A DNA stretch of 64,000 bases, from contig CAYZZU010000008.1 in assembly GCA_964483105.1 (NCBI GenBank), positions 32,031-96,030 on the forward strand. The letters are read 5' to 3'. Made by a program: the position numbers and the translations under genes. Below are positions 14,449 through 23,450 of this stretch, piece after piece. How positions within the stretch are numbered: position 1 is the stretch's first letter; every line of letters starts with the position of its first letter. The notes beneath the pieces were generated by a model. That model was not told where the DNA came from. It worked only from the letters and a program-made list of their open reading frames with translations, and did not search any database. The stretch is from CAYZZU01 sp964483105 (lineage in GTDB: Bacteria; CG2-30-53-67).

Positions 14449-17400
14449 ATGCAATCGTCTGAGAAAGAAAAGCGGGCGCTCTGTGGAATCTGCCCGGCCG
14501 GGTGCTGGGTGGTTGTCACTTACGACGAAAGAGGCCGGTTGGCCACGGTGCGTCCGGATGAGGATTCGCCACTCGGGATGATCTGCAAACTGGGGGAACA
14601 CTCTTCCGAAATCGTCTATTCGGAGAACCGGCTCCGTTATCCCATGCGCCGGAAGGGCCCGAAAGGGAGCTATGATTTCGAGCGGATCTCCTGGGAGGAG
14701 GCCTACGATGAAATCGTGGCGAATCTGCACCGAACCCGCAGGGATTTCGGTCCGGAGGCGGCTGCCGTCTATACCGGGCGGGGGAGTTTTGAACTTTCTC
14801 TCTGTGATCTTTTCCAGCCGAAAGGGGTGGCGGTCTCTTCCGCCTCCAGCATTCTGTTTCCCTTTGGTTCTCCCAACACCATGGGAGTGGGCTCCCTCTG
14901 TTATGTCTCCTTCGCAATGATCGCTCCCCATGTCACCATGGGAGGAATGTTGATCAATATGTTTTCCGATCTGGAACGGGCCGAACGAATCGCGATCTGG
15001 GGGGCCAATCCGGTCACCGACTGCCCCCCCCTGGACCTGAAACGGATTCTCAAGGCACGGGAACGGGGGGCCGAGGTGGTGGTCATCGACCCCAGACGAA
15101 CCCTGACCGCGAAACTCACCGGCGCCCGGTGGATCCCGATCCGGTCGGGGACGGACGGCGCCCTGGCCCTGGGGCTCAGTAACATTCTGATTGAAGAGGA
15201 ACGCTTTGATCAGGCCTTTGTCAGGGAGTGGACCCATGGTTTTGAATCCTTCGCTCGTTATGTCCAGCATTTCCGGCCGGAGGTGGTGGAAAGAATCACC
15301 GGGGTTCCCACGGATACCCAGCGTTTCCTGGCGCGATGGATCGCCGAGGCGGACGGGGCGTCACCCGTGATGTACAGCGGGTTGGAATATAACAACAGCG
15401 GTGTGCAGGCGATTCGGGCCGTCCTGGTTCTCTGGGCGCTGGCCGGCCAACTGGACCGGCCGGGAGGGCGCTGTTTCTCCATGAAGGAAAACCAGTTTCC
15501 GATCTGCCGTGACGGACTGCTTGAAAATCCAGACGAAACCCGGTGCCTGGCCCGCGATCGTTTCCCGATCTACAATCTTTACCGCAAGGAGGCCCACCCG
15601 ACGGGACTGCCGGAAGCTGTACTTCACGGCCGGCCCTATCCGGTCCGTTCCCTGATCATCCAGGGAGGATCGATCATCACGGCCTGGCCGGAACCGGAAC
15701 TGTGGAGAAAGACCTTGTCGGGACTTGATTTCATGGTTACCATCGATCGCCAGTTGACCGCCGACGCGGCCTACGCGGATATCGTGCTTCCGGCCACGAC
15801 GATGTACGAAATCGAATCGTACATGACCTATGGACCGCTTTTCCGGATTCGGGAGCGTGTGATCGAACCGGTGGGAGAGGCGCGCAACGATTTTCTGATC
15901 ATGGCGGAGCTTGCCGAGCGGCTGGGGTACGGGCACCTTTTCCCCCGGAACGAGGAGGACCTGTTGCGTCACGTCCTGAAAGGATCGGGCTTCACACTGG
16001 AGGAGGTCCGCGCGGCCGGAGGGATTGTTCAGGTCCCGACGCGGATGATGGAATACAGAAAATGGGAAAAGGGACTTCTCCGGCCTGACGGGAAACCCGG
16101 TTTTGACACCCCGACCGGTCAATTCGAGATCGCGTCCACAATCCTCAAGGAACATGGATACGATCCCCTTCCGGTCTATACCGAACCGACCGAGGGGCCG
16201 CTGACCCAACCCAAGCTCACCGAACGATTCCCGCTGGTCTTCAATTCCGGTACCCGCGTCACGACCGATTTCCGCTCTCAGCATCACGGGATACCGGGGC
16301 TCGCGGCGGAACGTCCTGAGCCGACGGTGACCCTGAACCGGCAGGACGCGGAAAAACGGGGGATTCGGGACGGCGATCGGGTTTTCGTTCAAACGCTTCG
16401 GGGACAGGTGCTCCTTCGTGCCCGGGTGACGGATGACATGGTTCCGGGAACCGTGGACGCGAACATGGGAGGGGGCGGACCCGTGGGGCCGGAGGCATGG
16501 AGAAAGTGCAACATCAACGATCTGACCGACCTTCAAAACTATGATCCGATCTCAGGCTTCCCGGTCTATAAGGCCCTGCTTTGCGATGTGATCCGGGTCG
16601 AGGATTCCACGGAAACTGTAAAGATCGATTCCGGGGAGGAAGGGAGTTACACCGGCACCGCCCCGAATCCCGAATGGAAGGAGCGGACGGGCGAGCGGAT
16701 CTATCTCGATCACAATGCCACAACACCGGTTGTGCCGGAGGTCCGTGAGGCCATGGTGGAATGTCTGAAGCAGGGCTTCGGAAATCCCTCCAGTATCTAT
16801 CGTGAGGGAAAGGAAGCACGTTCGGCTCTGGAAGCGGCCCGCAGGAGCTTGGCGCAATTCCTTCACTGCACGGCACGGAGGATTATTTTCACCGGTGGGG
16901 GATCTGAATCGAATAATCTGGTTCTGAAGGGGATCGCCCTGGCCGAACGGAACGGGAACCACCGGATCGTTACGACTCGGATCGAACATCCTTCGGTGCT
17001 TCAGACCTGTCGCTGGCTTGAGGCACGCGGGGTGGAGGTCGTCTATCTCGACGTGGACGGAGACGGTCGGGTGGACCCGCAGGATCTGATCCGGGCGCTC
17101 TCCCGCAAGACAGACCTGGTCAGTATTATGACGGCCAACAATGAGATCGGAACCCTGCAGCCGGTTGCCGAACTTGCACGAATCGCGCGGGAACGGGGGG
17201 CGCTCTTTCATACCGATGCGGTCCAGGGGGTCGGCAAGATCCCGATCGACGTGGAGGAGCTGGGAGTCGATTTTCTCTCCCTGTCGGGCCACAAGATCTA
17301 CGGTCCGAAGGGAGTCGGCGCTCTCTATGTTCGAAAGGGGCGCGCCCTTTCGCCCCTGATCCACGGCGGAGGACAGGAGGGGGGTCTGCGGGCGGGTACG

Positions 17401-17850
17401 GAGAACTCGCCCGGAATCGTCGGCCTGGGGCGCGCGGCCGCATGGGCGGCCCGAAATCTCACGGAGATGGAGCGGGTACGAAGGATGCGCGATCGGCTTG
17501 AGCAGGCAATCCTGGAGAGGATCCCCGGCGGCCGGAGGAACGGGCACGCATCCGAGAGACTTCCCAACACCCTCAACCTGACGCTCCCGGGGATACGGGG
17601 TGAGTCGCTGGTTCTGGCCCTGGATGCAAAAGGGGTCGCCCTCTCCTCCGGGTCCGCCTGCCGTTCCGGCTCGGCGGAACCTTCCCACGTTCTGGCCGCA
17701 ATCGGGCTGACTCCGGAGGAGGCGCATTGTTCCATCCGGATCTCGGTGGGGGTTGAAAACACCTTGGAGGAGATGGAGGAGGTCCTTTCCCGTCTTCAAG
17801 AGGTGTTGCGGGAGGCCGGGAACACCGTTCGTTTTCTCCCGTGTCGTTGA
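14449..17850 (+). CDS. Fusion of molybdopterin oxidoreductase and cysteine desulfurase
   Basis: One uninterrupted 1133-residue frame with two enzymes. Residues about 1-735 are a Mo/W-bisMGD oxidoreductase of the DMSO reductase family: a 4Fe-4S motif (Cys12, 15, 19, 46), a probable Mo-ligand Cys151 (GVGSLCYVSF), and a C-terminal dinucleotide-binding domain. Residues about 747-1133 are a full NifS/IscS-like PLP enzyme (start IYLDHNATTPVVPEV), with PLP Lys949 in SLSGHKIYGPKG and the persulfide loop Cys1071 in SSGSACRSG. No twin-arginine signal, so cytoplasmic. Known biology: cysteine desulfurases supply sulfur to Mo centres through FdhD. The fusion suggests built-in sulfuration of this molybdoenzyme; its substrate is unknown. 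The start ATG 14449 has only a weak GACGG upstream. Confidence 0.88.
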   Translation: MQSSEKEKRALCGICPAGCWVVVTYDERGRLATVRPDEDSPLGMICKLGEHSSEIVYSENRLRYPMRRKGPKGSYDFERISWEEAYDEIVANLHRTRRDFGPEAAAVYTGRGSFELSLCDLFQPKGVAVSSASSILFPFGSPNTMGVGSLCYVSFAMIAPHVTMGGMLINMFSDLERAERIAIWGANPVTDCPPLDLKRILKARERGAEVVVIDPRRTLTAKLTGARWIPIRSGTDGALALGLSNILIEEERFDQAFVREWTHGFESFARYVQHFRPEVVERITGVPTDTQRFLARWIAEADGASPVMYSGLEYNNSGVQAIRAVLVLWALAGQLDRPGGRCFSMKENQFPICRDGLLENPDETRCLARDRFPIYNLYRKEAHPTGLPEAVLHGRPYPVRSLIIQGGSIITAWPEPELWRKTLSGLDFMVTIDRQLTADAAYADIVLPATTMYEIESYMTYGPLFRIRERVIEPVGEARNDFLIMAELAERLGYGHLFPRNEEDLLRHVLKGSGFTLEEVRAAGGIVQVPTRMMEYRKWEKGLLRPDGKPGFDTPTGQFEIASTILKEHGYDPLPVYTEPTEGPLTQPKLTERFPLVFNSGTRVTTDFRSQHHGIPGLAAERPEPTVTLNRQDAEKRGIRDGDRVFVQTLRGQVLLRARVTDDMVPGTVDANMGGGGPVGPEAWRKCNINDLTDLQNYDPISGFPVYKALLCDVIRVEDSTETVKIDSGEEGSYTGTAPNPEWKERTGERIYLDHNATTPVVPEVREAMVECLKQGFGNPSSIYREGKEARSALEAARRSLAQFLHCTARRIIFTGGGSESNNLVLKGIALAERNGNHRIVTTRIEHPSVLQTCRWLEARGVEVVYLDVDGDGRVDPQDLIRALSRKTDLVSIMTANNEIGTLQPVAELARIARERGALFHTDAVQGVGKIPIDVEELGVDFLSLSGHKIYGPKGVGALYVRKGRALSPLIHGGGQEGGLRAGTENSPGIVGLGRAAAWAARNLTEMERVRRMRDRLEQAILERIPGGRRNGHASERLPNTLNLTLPGIRGESLVLALDAKGVALSSGSACRSGSAEPSHVLAAIGLTPEEAHCSIRISVGVENTLEEMEEVLSRLQEVLREAGNTVRFLPCR

Positions 17851-17881
17851 CGGGGGTCTTTTTCTTTGAAAAGGAGGGGCG

Positions 17882-18910
17882 ATGAATCGAAGCGTGGTTC
17901 CTCGAAAAACCTGTGAGAATCGGATGGAGGTCGTCAACTATTGCTCGCGAGAAGAGTATTGCGACGATTTCAGACGGAATATCCTTCGGGGATTGACGGC
18001 GCCTCAAAAATATATCGAAAGCAAGTACTTTTATGACGCGCGTGGTTCCGGATTGTTCGAGGAGATCTGCCGATTGCCGGAATATTACCCGACCCGCACA
18101 GAGATCTCCATTCTGAGAAGGGCCGCTCCGACGATCATGAAGGGATTCTCGGCGGGAGATCTTGTCGAACTAGGGGCCGGCGCCGGACGAAAGATCCGGA
18201 TCCTGCTCGATTCCATCGAGGAACGAGTTCAAACCGACCTCCGGTATATCCCGGTGGATGTGAGTGAGAAGACCCTGATCGAGGCCTCCCGGGATCTGCT
18301 GCTCCATTACCCTGGTTTGCGGATCCTGGGTATGGTGGCCGATTTTACAAGACACCTGGAGGAAATCCCGGCGGAGCGGGAGAAAATCCTGCTTTTCCTG
18401 GGAGGAACCGTCGGCAATTTCAGAGAAGAGGAGCGGAAGAGATTCTTTCGTCAGGTCGCCCGCGTTCTGGGGCGAAAAGGCCGTTTCCTTCTGGGGTTGG
18501 ATCTGATCAAACCCCGAGAAACACTGGAGCGGGCCTATGACGACTCCCGGGGGGTCACCTCTGATTTTAACAAGAATGTGCTTGCTGTGGTCAATCGAAG
18601 ATTGCAGGGAAATTTCAGACCGGCGGATTTCCGCCATCTGGCGTTTTTTAACGAAGAAAAGAAACGGATCGAGATGCATCTTCGGGCCCGCCGGAGGATC
18701 GAAGTCGAGGTTAAGGCCCTGAACCTGCGGGTGAGCATGGCGCCCGGTGAAACCATTCACACGGAAATCTCCCGGAAGTTCGACCGGGAAGAAGTCTACA
18801 AAATGGCTTTTGAGGCGGGACTGACGGTCACCCGTTGGTTTTCAGATCCCCGGGAATGGTTCGCCATCGTGGAGATGCGCGCTGAAAATGAGGAAGTGTG
18901 TTTCTCGTGA
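17882..18910 (+). CDS. EgtD-like histidine N-alpha-methyltransferase
   Basis: A 342-residue SAM-dependent methyltransferase of the EgtD family. Motifs: YFYDARGSGLFEEI and LPEYYPTRTE near the N-terminus, SAM motif VELGAGAGRKI, LGGTVGNF (the asparagine that binds histidine in EgtD) and IHTEISRKF near the C-terminus, where E and S match the histidine-contacting pair. EgtD makes hercynine, the ergothioneine precursor. No EgtB-like gene is in the window, so the final product is unclear; it could serve a different histidine-betaine route. AAAAGGAGGGG gives a strong ribosome binding site. It lies 31 bases after the molybdoenzyme-desulfurase fusion, suggesting one operon. Confidence 0.85.
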   Translation: MNRSVVPRKTCENRMEVVNYCSREEYCDDFRRNILRGLTAPQKYIESKYFYDARGSGLFEEICRLPEYYPTRTEISILRRAAPTIMKGFSAGDLVELGAGAGRKIRILLDSIEERVQTDLRYIPVDVSEKTLIEASRDLLLHYPGLRILGMVADFTRHLEEIPAEREKILLFLGGTVGNFREEERKRFFRQVARVLGRKGRFLLGLDLIKPRETLERAYDDSRGVTSDFNKNVLAVVNRRLQGNFRPADFRHLAFFNEEKKRIEMHLRARRRIEVEVKALNLRVSMAPGETIHTEISRKFDREEVYKMAFEAGLTVTRWFSDPREWFAIVEMRAENEEVCFS

Positions 18911-18934
18911 ATGGAGAAGGATAGAAGGAGTGAC

Positions 18935-19576
18935 ATGTCATCCAGAAAGTTCGATCCGAAGAAACTGGCCAAGCTGAACGATCCGGAAAGGTTCAAGACG
19001 CTGAATCCGGATATCCTCTGGAAAGCGGCAGGGGTGAGGGATCCTGAAGCCCTGATCGACATCGGGGCCGGGACCGGGTTTTTCGCCGTTCCCTTTTGCG
19101 AGAAGATGGGGGAAGGGAAGGTCTATGCCTGTGATCTGTCCGAGACCATGATCGAGTGGATGAAGGAGAACCTCCCCACCCGGTACCGGGACCGGATCGT
19201 CCCCCTCCGGATGGAAGAGAGCGCAGTTCCCCTTCCGGATGAAACGGGAGACATGATTTACATGATCAACCTCCATCATGAGCTGGAAAAGCCCGTGGAG
19301 ATGATGCGCGAGGGTTACCGGCTGTTGAAACCCGGAGGGATCCTCCTGATTGTGGACTGGAAGAAAAGGGAGACTTCCGATGGGCCGCCTCTCTCCATCC
19401 GCGTTCCGGCGGAAGAGATGATCGGTCACATGCGGGCGGGGGGATTTGTGGAGATTGTCAGGCACGACCTCCTGCCCGAACATGAGCTTCTGGTGGGGAA
19501 AAAGAAAGATCTTGGAGAGGGTTCCGGGAGCTGTGGACAAACCGTGAGTTTTCCTGAGGAACGTGCAACATGCTGA
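18935..19576 (+). CDS. Class I SAM-dependent methyltransferase
   Basis: A 213-residue methyltransferase with the Rossmann SAM motif (IDIGAGTGFFAVPF), motif II acidic residue in KVYACDLSETM, and the post-motif YRLLKPGGILLIVDWKK. It is close in type to UbiE/Methyltransf_11 proteins. The ATG at 18935 has AAGGAG eight bases upstream; the frame is open further to 18911 without a better site. It overlaps the start of the histidine kinase (ATGCTGA), so the three genes 17882-21828 are probably translated together. The substrate cannot be inferred; proximity to the EgtD-like gene may mean a shared pathway. Confidence 0.82.
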   Translation: MSSRKFDPKKLAKLNDPERFKTLNPDILWKAAGVRDPEALIDIGAGTGFFAVPFCEKMGEGKVYACDLSETMIEWMKENLPTRYRDRIVPLRMEESAVPLPDETGDMIYMINLHHELEKPVEMMREGYRLLKPGGILLIVDWKKRETSDGPPLSIRVPAEEMIGHMRAGGFVEIVRHDLLPEHELLVGKKKDLGEGSGSCGQTVSFPEERATC

Positions 19577-21828
19577 TTCCCGTCCTTGAAGCCGCTTCCA
19601 TTCTTCTCCTGGCTCTTTCCGCCGGACTGGCGTTCCGGCTGATCCGCATGACCGGCAGACACGCGGCATGGATCCTGATCGCCTCGGCTTTTTCTCTGGC
19701 GGCCGCACAACGCGCCGTTACACTGGTTCGTTTTGCTGAAAGAGATTTCGCGCATCCTCCCGGCAGCCTGTCCGGGGAATGGATCGTCCTGGTCATCTCG
19801 GCGCTCATGGCGCTCGGAATCGCGAAGATTGCTCTGCTCTTCCGGAAGATCCGACGGTCGGAATCGGCGCTCGCCCTGTCGGAGAAGAGGTACCGGAATA
19901 TCTTTCATAAAACGGCGGTTTCTCTCTGGGAAGAGGATGTCTCGAAGGTCAAGTCCCTCCTGGAGGAACTGAAGTCGCGCGGTGTGAGCAATTTCCGGGA
20001 CTACATGGAGAAACATCCGGATTTTGTCCGCAAGGCCGTCAAGATGACAAAGGTTCTGGACGTCAATGAACGAACCTTGGAGCTCTACAAGGCGAAAAGC
20101 AAGGAGGAACTGTTGGGTTCCCTCGACCGCGTCTTCATCCCGGAATCCTATCCGGTTTTTCGGGAAATCCTGATCGCCCTTGCCGAGGGGAAGACCTATT
20201 TCGAGGCCGAAGCGGTGAACCGAACCCTCCAGGGAGAACCGATGGATATCCTGATGACGGTGACCCTGTTCTCCGAGGGGGCAAAAACCGATCATATCCT
20301 GGTCAGTATTATGGACATCACCGAGCGAAAGCGGATCGAGCGGAACCTGTATCTCTTCAAGAACCTCATGGATCAAACGAACGACGCGATTTACGTGGTG
20401 GATCCCGAAGACGGTCGTTTTCTCGATGTCAATTATCAGGCTTGCGCCTCACTGGGGTACAGCCGGGAAGAGCTGCTGAAGATGGGAGTGCCCGACATCG
20501 ATATGGTGTTGACGAGCCGGGAGCTTTGGAGGGCGCGTGTAGAAAAACTGAAGAGGGGGAGGAGCAACCTGATCGAACGAACCCACCAGCGAAAGGATGG
20601 AAGTACCTTTCCTGTTGAAGTCAATGTGCGGTATGTCTGTGACGGGGAAGAGGCCTACCTGATCGCTGTCGTGCGTGATATCAGTGAACGCAGGAAGATA
20701 GAAACGGAGCTTCAACGCATGGAAAAACTTGAGTCCCTGGGCGTCCTGGCAGGGGGGATCGCCCACGACTTTAATAATCTGCTTACCGGAATCCTGGGCA
20801 ATATCGGCATCGCGAAAAAGCCCGGGATATCCGGAAAACTTGTATACGAACGGCTGGAAAAAGCGGAGAAAGCCGCCCTGCGTGCCAAAGGACTGACCCG
20901 GCAGCTTTTAACCTTTTCACGGGGTGGTACACCCGTAAAAAGTACCCTCTCTCTGAAAAAACTGATCCGAGATGCAGCCGGGTTCGCCTTAACGGGATCC
21001 AACGTGAAGTGCGAGTTCGACCTGGCGGAGGATCTTCGTTTTGTCGACGCCGATGAGGACCAGATCGTCCAGGTAATCCACAACCTGGTGCTCAATGCCG
21101 ATCAGGCCATGCCCGAAGGGGGGGAAATCAGAATCCGGGCGGCAAACGTCGCGGTGAATTCCGGAAGCCATCTTCCTTTACAGAAGGGTGAATACGTGAA
21201 GGTTTGCGTCGAAGATCAGGGATTCGGAATTCCGAAAGAAAACCTGAACCGAATCTTTGATCCCTACTTTACCACCAAGAAAAGGGGGAGCGGACTTGGC
21301 CTGGCCTCCGCCTATTCCATTCTGAAACGGCACGGTGGCTGGATCGATGTGGAACCCCGGGCGGAAGGTGGAACGACCTTTGCCTTCTATCTTCCGGTCT
21401 CCGAAAAGGCCCTCCGGTTCAAGAAGGAAACCTCGGAAAGGCCGCTTTCCGGTCAGGGGAGGATCCTGGTGATGGATGACGAGGAGATCGTACGCGATGT
21501 GGCCGGAAAAATACTCCGCCATATGGGGTATGAGGTCGACTTTGCCGGGGAAGGATCGGAGGCGCTTGATCTCTACCGGGATGCGAAAAAGGCCGGACGC
21601 CCTTTCCACCTGGTCATCATGGATCTGACAATTCCCGGAGGAATGGGGGGAAAGGAAACCATCCGGAAACTCCTCGAGATCGATCCCGAAGCAAAGGCCG
21701 TCGTATCCAGCGGTTACTCCAACGATCCGATCATGTCGGACTGCAAGGCATACGGATTCAAGGGGGTTCTCCGGAAACCCTATCGCCCCCGGGAGATGGG
21801 GGATGTTCTGTCGAGTCTCGGAACGTGA
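19570..21828 (+). CDS. Membrane-bound hybrid sensor histidine kinase
   Basis: A 752-residue hybrid kinase. Two or three N-terminal membrane segments (about residues 5-30, 35-55, 75-95) are followed by two PAS domains (about 100-255 and 260-385; the first has an unusual LEELKSRGVSNFRDY insert). HisKA carries the phospho-acceptor His in GGIAHDFNNLL, and HATPase_c has N (LVLNADQAMPEGG), G1 (EDQGFGIP) and G2 (GSGLGLA) boxes. A C-terminal receiver domain has its Asp in VIMDLTIPGGMGG. There is no separate output domain, so the signal must pass to another regulator. It is translationally coupled to the methyltransferase upstream. Confidence 0.93.
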   Translation: MLIPVLEAASILLLALSAGLAFRLIRMTGRHAAWILIASAFSLAAAQRAVTLVRFAERDFAHPPGSLSGEWIVLVISALMALGIAKIALLFRKIRRSESALALSEKRYRNIFHKTAVSLWEEDVSKVKSLLEELKSRGVSNFRDYMEKHPDFVRKAVKMTKVLDVNERTLELYKAKSKEELLGSLDRVFIPESYPVFREILIALAEGKTYFEAEAVNRTLQGEPMDILMTVTLFSEGAKTDHILVSIMDITERKRIERNLYLFKNLMDQTNDAIYVVDPEDGRFLDVNYQACASLGYSREELLKMGVPDIDMVLTSRELWRARVEKLKRGRSNLIERTHQRKDGSTFPVEVNVRYVCDGEEAYLIAVVRDISERRKIETELQRMEKLESLGVLAGGIAHDFNNLLTGILGNIGIAKKPGISGKLVYERLEKAEKAALRAKGLTRQLLTFSRGGTPVKSTLSLKKLIRDAAGFALTGSNVKCEFDLAEDLRFVDADEDQIVQVIHNLVLNADQAMPEGGEIRIRAANVAVNSGSHLPLQKGEYVKVCVEDQGFGIPKENLNRIFDPYFTTKKRGSGLGLASAYSILKRHGGWIDVEPRAEGGTTFAFYLPVSEKALRFKKETSERPLSGQGRILVMDDEEIVRDVAGKILRHMGYEVDFAGEGSEALDLYRDAKKAGRPFHLVIMDLTIPGGMGGKETIRKLLEIDPEAKAVVSSGYSNDPIMSDCKAYGFKGVLRKPYRPREMGDVLSSLGT

Positions 21829-21850
21829 AGTCCGTTGAACTTTGGCGGAA

Positions 21851-22678
21851 CTTTGGGGACGTTGTTACCGGGCGTGCCTTTAGTTTGACAAGGTTTGGCA
21901 AATTCAATAGAATCACACTTTAATCGCCGCCATAAGCGTACCGGACATTTGTTCGAAAACCGGTATAAATCCATACTTTGCGACGAAGACAATTACCTTC
22001 TTACGTTGGTCCGCTACATACACCTGAATCCCCTTCGTGCGAACATCGTAAAGACTATAGAAGAACTTGATCGCTACCCCTTTTGCGGACACCGGACAAT
22101 CGTCGGAAAGACCGAACATCCATGGACGGACGTAGATTATGTTCTCTTACAGTTCGGGCGCACGAGGCGAAAGGGACTGGCGGAATATCGGAAGTTCATG
22201 AGGGAAGGGGCCGGGCTTGGAAAACAGCCGGAGTTGACCGGCGGAGGCCTCTTGCGAAGTCTTGGCGGCTGGTCCCAGGTAATTGCCAGACGTCGGACGG
22301 GAAAGGAAGAAGAAGGGGACGATCGGATACTGGGGAGCGGTGATTTTGTCCACGCGATATTGAAAGAAACAGAAGAAAGGGAGCTCCGGCAGCTCAAGCT
22401 GAAACATTCCGGGCAGACCATTCAGAAGATCATCGACGAAGAGTGCAAGAATACAGGGGTCTGTGTAATGGAAGTCAAGAACGGCACGCGCCGGAGAGCG
22501 GTGTGCCGATTGCGGGCTGTCATAGCCTTACGGAGTCGGATGGAACTGGGTTTGTCATCCGCTGAGATCGCCCGTCACCTGGGAGTGGCGACCTCCAGCA
22601 TTTCGCGGGCGATTCAGAGGATTGAAGATAAGCGATCGTCATAGCAATATGCACTCACAGTAACAACGTCCCCCAAAT
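21851..22678. mobile_element. RAYT-type element remnant bounded by inverted repeats
   Basis: A near-perfect inverted repeat flanks a transposase fragment. The left arm CTTTGGGGACGTTGTTAC (21851-21868) and the right arm GTAACAACGTCCCCCAAA (22660-22677) are complementary apart from one extra base. Repeats next to REP-associated tyrosine transposases are usual. The element ends soon after the histidine kinase stop. Confidence 0.7.
21895..22644 (+). pseudogene. 5'-truncated REP-associated tyrosine transposase (RAYT)
   Basis: The 249-residue frame begins in the middle of an IS200-like Y1 domain. FNRRHKRTGHLFENRYKSI and YLLTLVRYIHLNPLRANIV match the second half, including the catalytic tyrosine helix. 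The first 80-90 residues with the HUH metal-binding motif are absent, and only 66 bases separate the frame from the kinase stop, so they cannot be present. The C-terminal half has a long linker and a DnaA-like helix-turn-helix (LSSAEIARHLGVATSSISRA). The only start is a TTG without a ribosome binding site. It is probably an inactive remnant, although the DNA-binding part is intact. Confidence 0.75.
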
Positions 22679-22704
22679 ACGCCCGTTGATCTTTTTAACG
22701 CCGG

Positions 22705-22731
22705 ATCACCATAAAAAATTGGGGGAAGTCT
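22705..22731 (+). repeat. 27-bp conserved motif C, copy 1
   Basis: This stretch (ATCACCATAAAAAATT then GGGGGAAGTCT) matches 51658-51684 at 24 of 27 positions. Each copy lies about 40-45 bases upstream of a predicted -35 box, here that of the nitroreductase gene. It could be an operator or the edge of a repeat element. Confidence 0.55.
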
Positions 22732-22745
22732 CCAGTCTTGCGCTC

Positions 22746-22774
22746 TTGACTTTTTTACGATTGGAGTGTATAGG
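22746..22774 (+). promoter_or_regulatory. Probable promoter of the nitroreductase gene
   Basis: TTGACT and TATAGG are spaced by 17 bases, giving a leader of about 100 bases. The leader contains a palindrome TACCCGGGTA at 22820-22829, a possible operator. Confidence 0.5.
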
Positions 22775-22879
22775 ACATTCTATGTCGTGCCCAGGCTGTT
22801 GAGGTATCCAGTATCCCGGTACCCGGGTATCATGTCATGAATTGAGTTTTAGGTTCCAGAAAGGAAGGCGGGGGAAATC

Positions 22880-23392
22880 ATGCTGGACGTAATCCGCAAA
22901 CGAAGAAGTATTCGTTCCTATCAGAAACGCTCTGTGGAGGAAGGGGCATTGCGGTCTCTTCTGATGGCCGCGATGTTCTCACCCACGGCCCGGAACAAAA
23001 GGCCCTGGGAGTTCGTTCTGGTCCGCAAGCCGGAGCTCTTGACGAAGTTGTCGGAGTCCACACCCTATGCGGGATTCGTGAAAGATGCTCCGGTAACAAT
23101 CGTGATCTGTTATGATACGAGCCGGGGGCGCAGGTTCAAGGAAGATTCTTCCCTCTGCGCCGGATCGATCTATCTGGAGGCGGTTCATCAGGGACTGGGC
23201 ACTTGTTTCGTGCAGATCGCCGATTCCGAAGGCGCGCACGGGAACCCCGAAAAGTACGTAAAGAAGCTACTGGAAATCCCTGAGAAATACCGGGTTCAAT
23301 GTCTCATGCCGGTCGGTTATCCGGAAGATTCTCTTCCGGGACATAGAGACGATGAATTCGAAGAGGCCCGAATTCATGAGGAATGTTGGTAG
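22880..23392 (+). CDS. Nitroreductase family protein
   Basis: A 170-residue FMN-dependent nitroreductase-fold protein. It starts with the family signature VIRKRRSIRSYQKRSV and SPTARNKRPWEFVLV (FMN phosphate binding). AGSIYLEAVHQGLGTCFVQI is the core helix-strand motif, and the C-terminal PVGYPEDSLPGH is typical. It probably uses NAD(P)H to reduce nitro-aromatic or quinone-like compounds; the true substrate is unknown. GGAAGGCGGGG precedes the ATG at 22880. It stands as a single gene with its own promoter, convergent with the selenoprotein gene. Confidence 0.92.
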   Translation: MLDVIRKRRSIRSYQKRSVEEGALRSLLMAAMFSPTARNKRPWEFVLVRKPELLTKLSESTPYAGFVKDAPVTIVICYDTSRGRRFKEDSSLCAGSIYLEAVHQGLGTCFVQIADSEGAHGNPEKYVKKLLEIPEKYRVQCLMPVGYPEDSLPGHRDDEFEEARIHEECW

Positions 23393-23418
23393 CCTTTTCT
23401 TGACCCGGATGATTTCCC

Positions 23419-23444
23419 GAAAAAATGACTCCCTCCAGAAGGGA
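23419..23444 (-). terminator. Probable terminator of the selenoprotein gene
   Basis: On the minus strand TCCCT-TCTGG-AGGGA is followed by GTCATTTTTTC, just after the stop codon at 23451. A longer alternative stem pairs GACTCCCT in the gene end with AGGGAGTC. Confidence 0.55.
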
Positions 23445-23450
23445 TTTCCT

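Noticed and set aside
15361..17937. Long minus-strand frames opposite the molybdoenzyme-desulfurase fusion
   Set aside because: The plus strand has clear catalytic motifs throughout; the antisense frames are by-products of high GC codon use.
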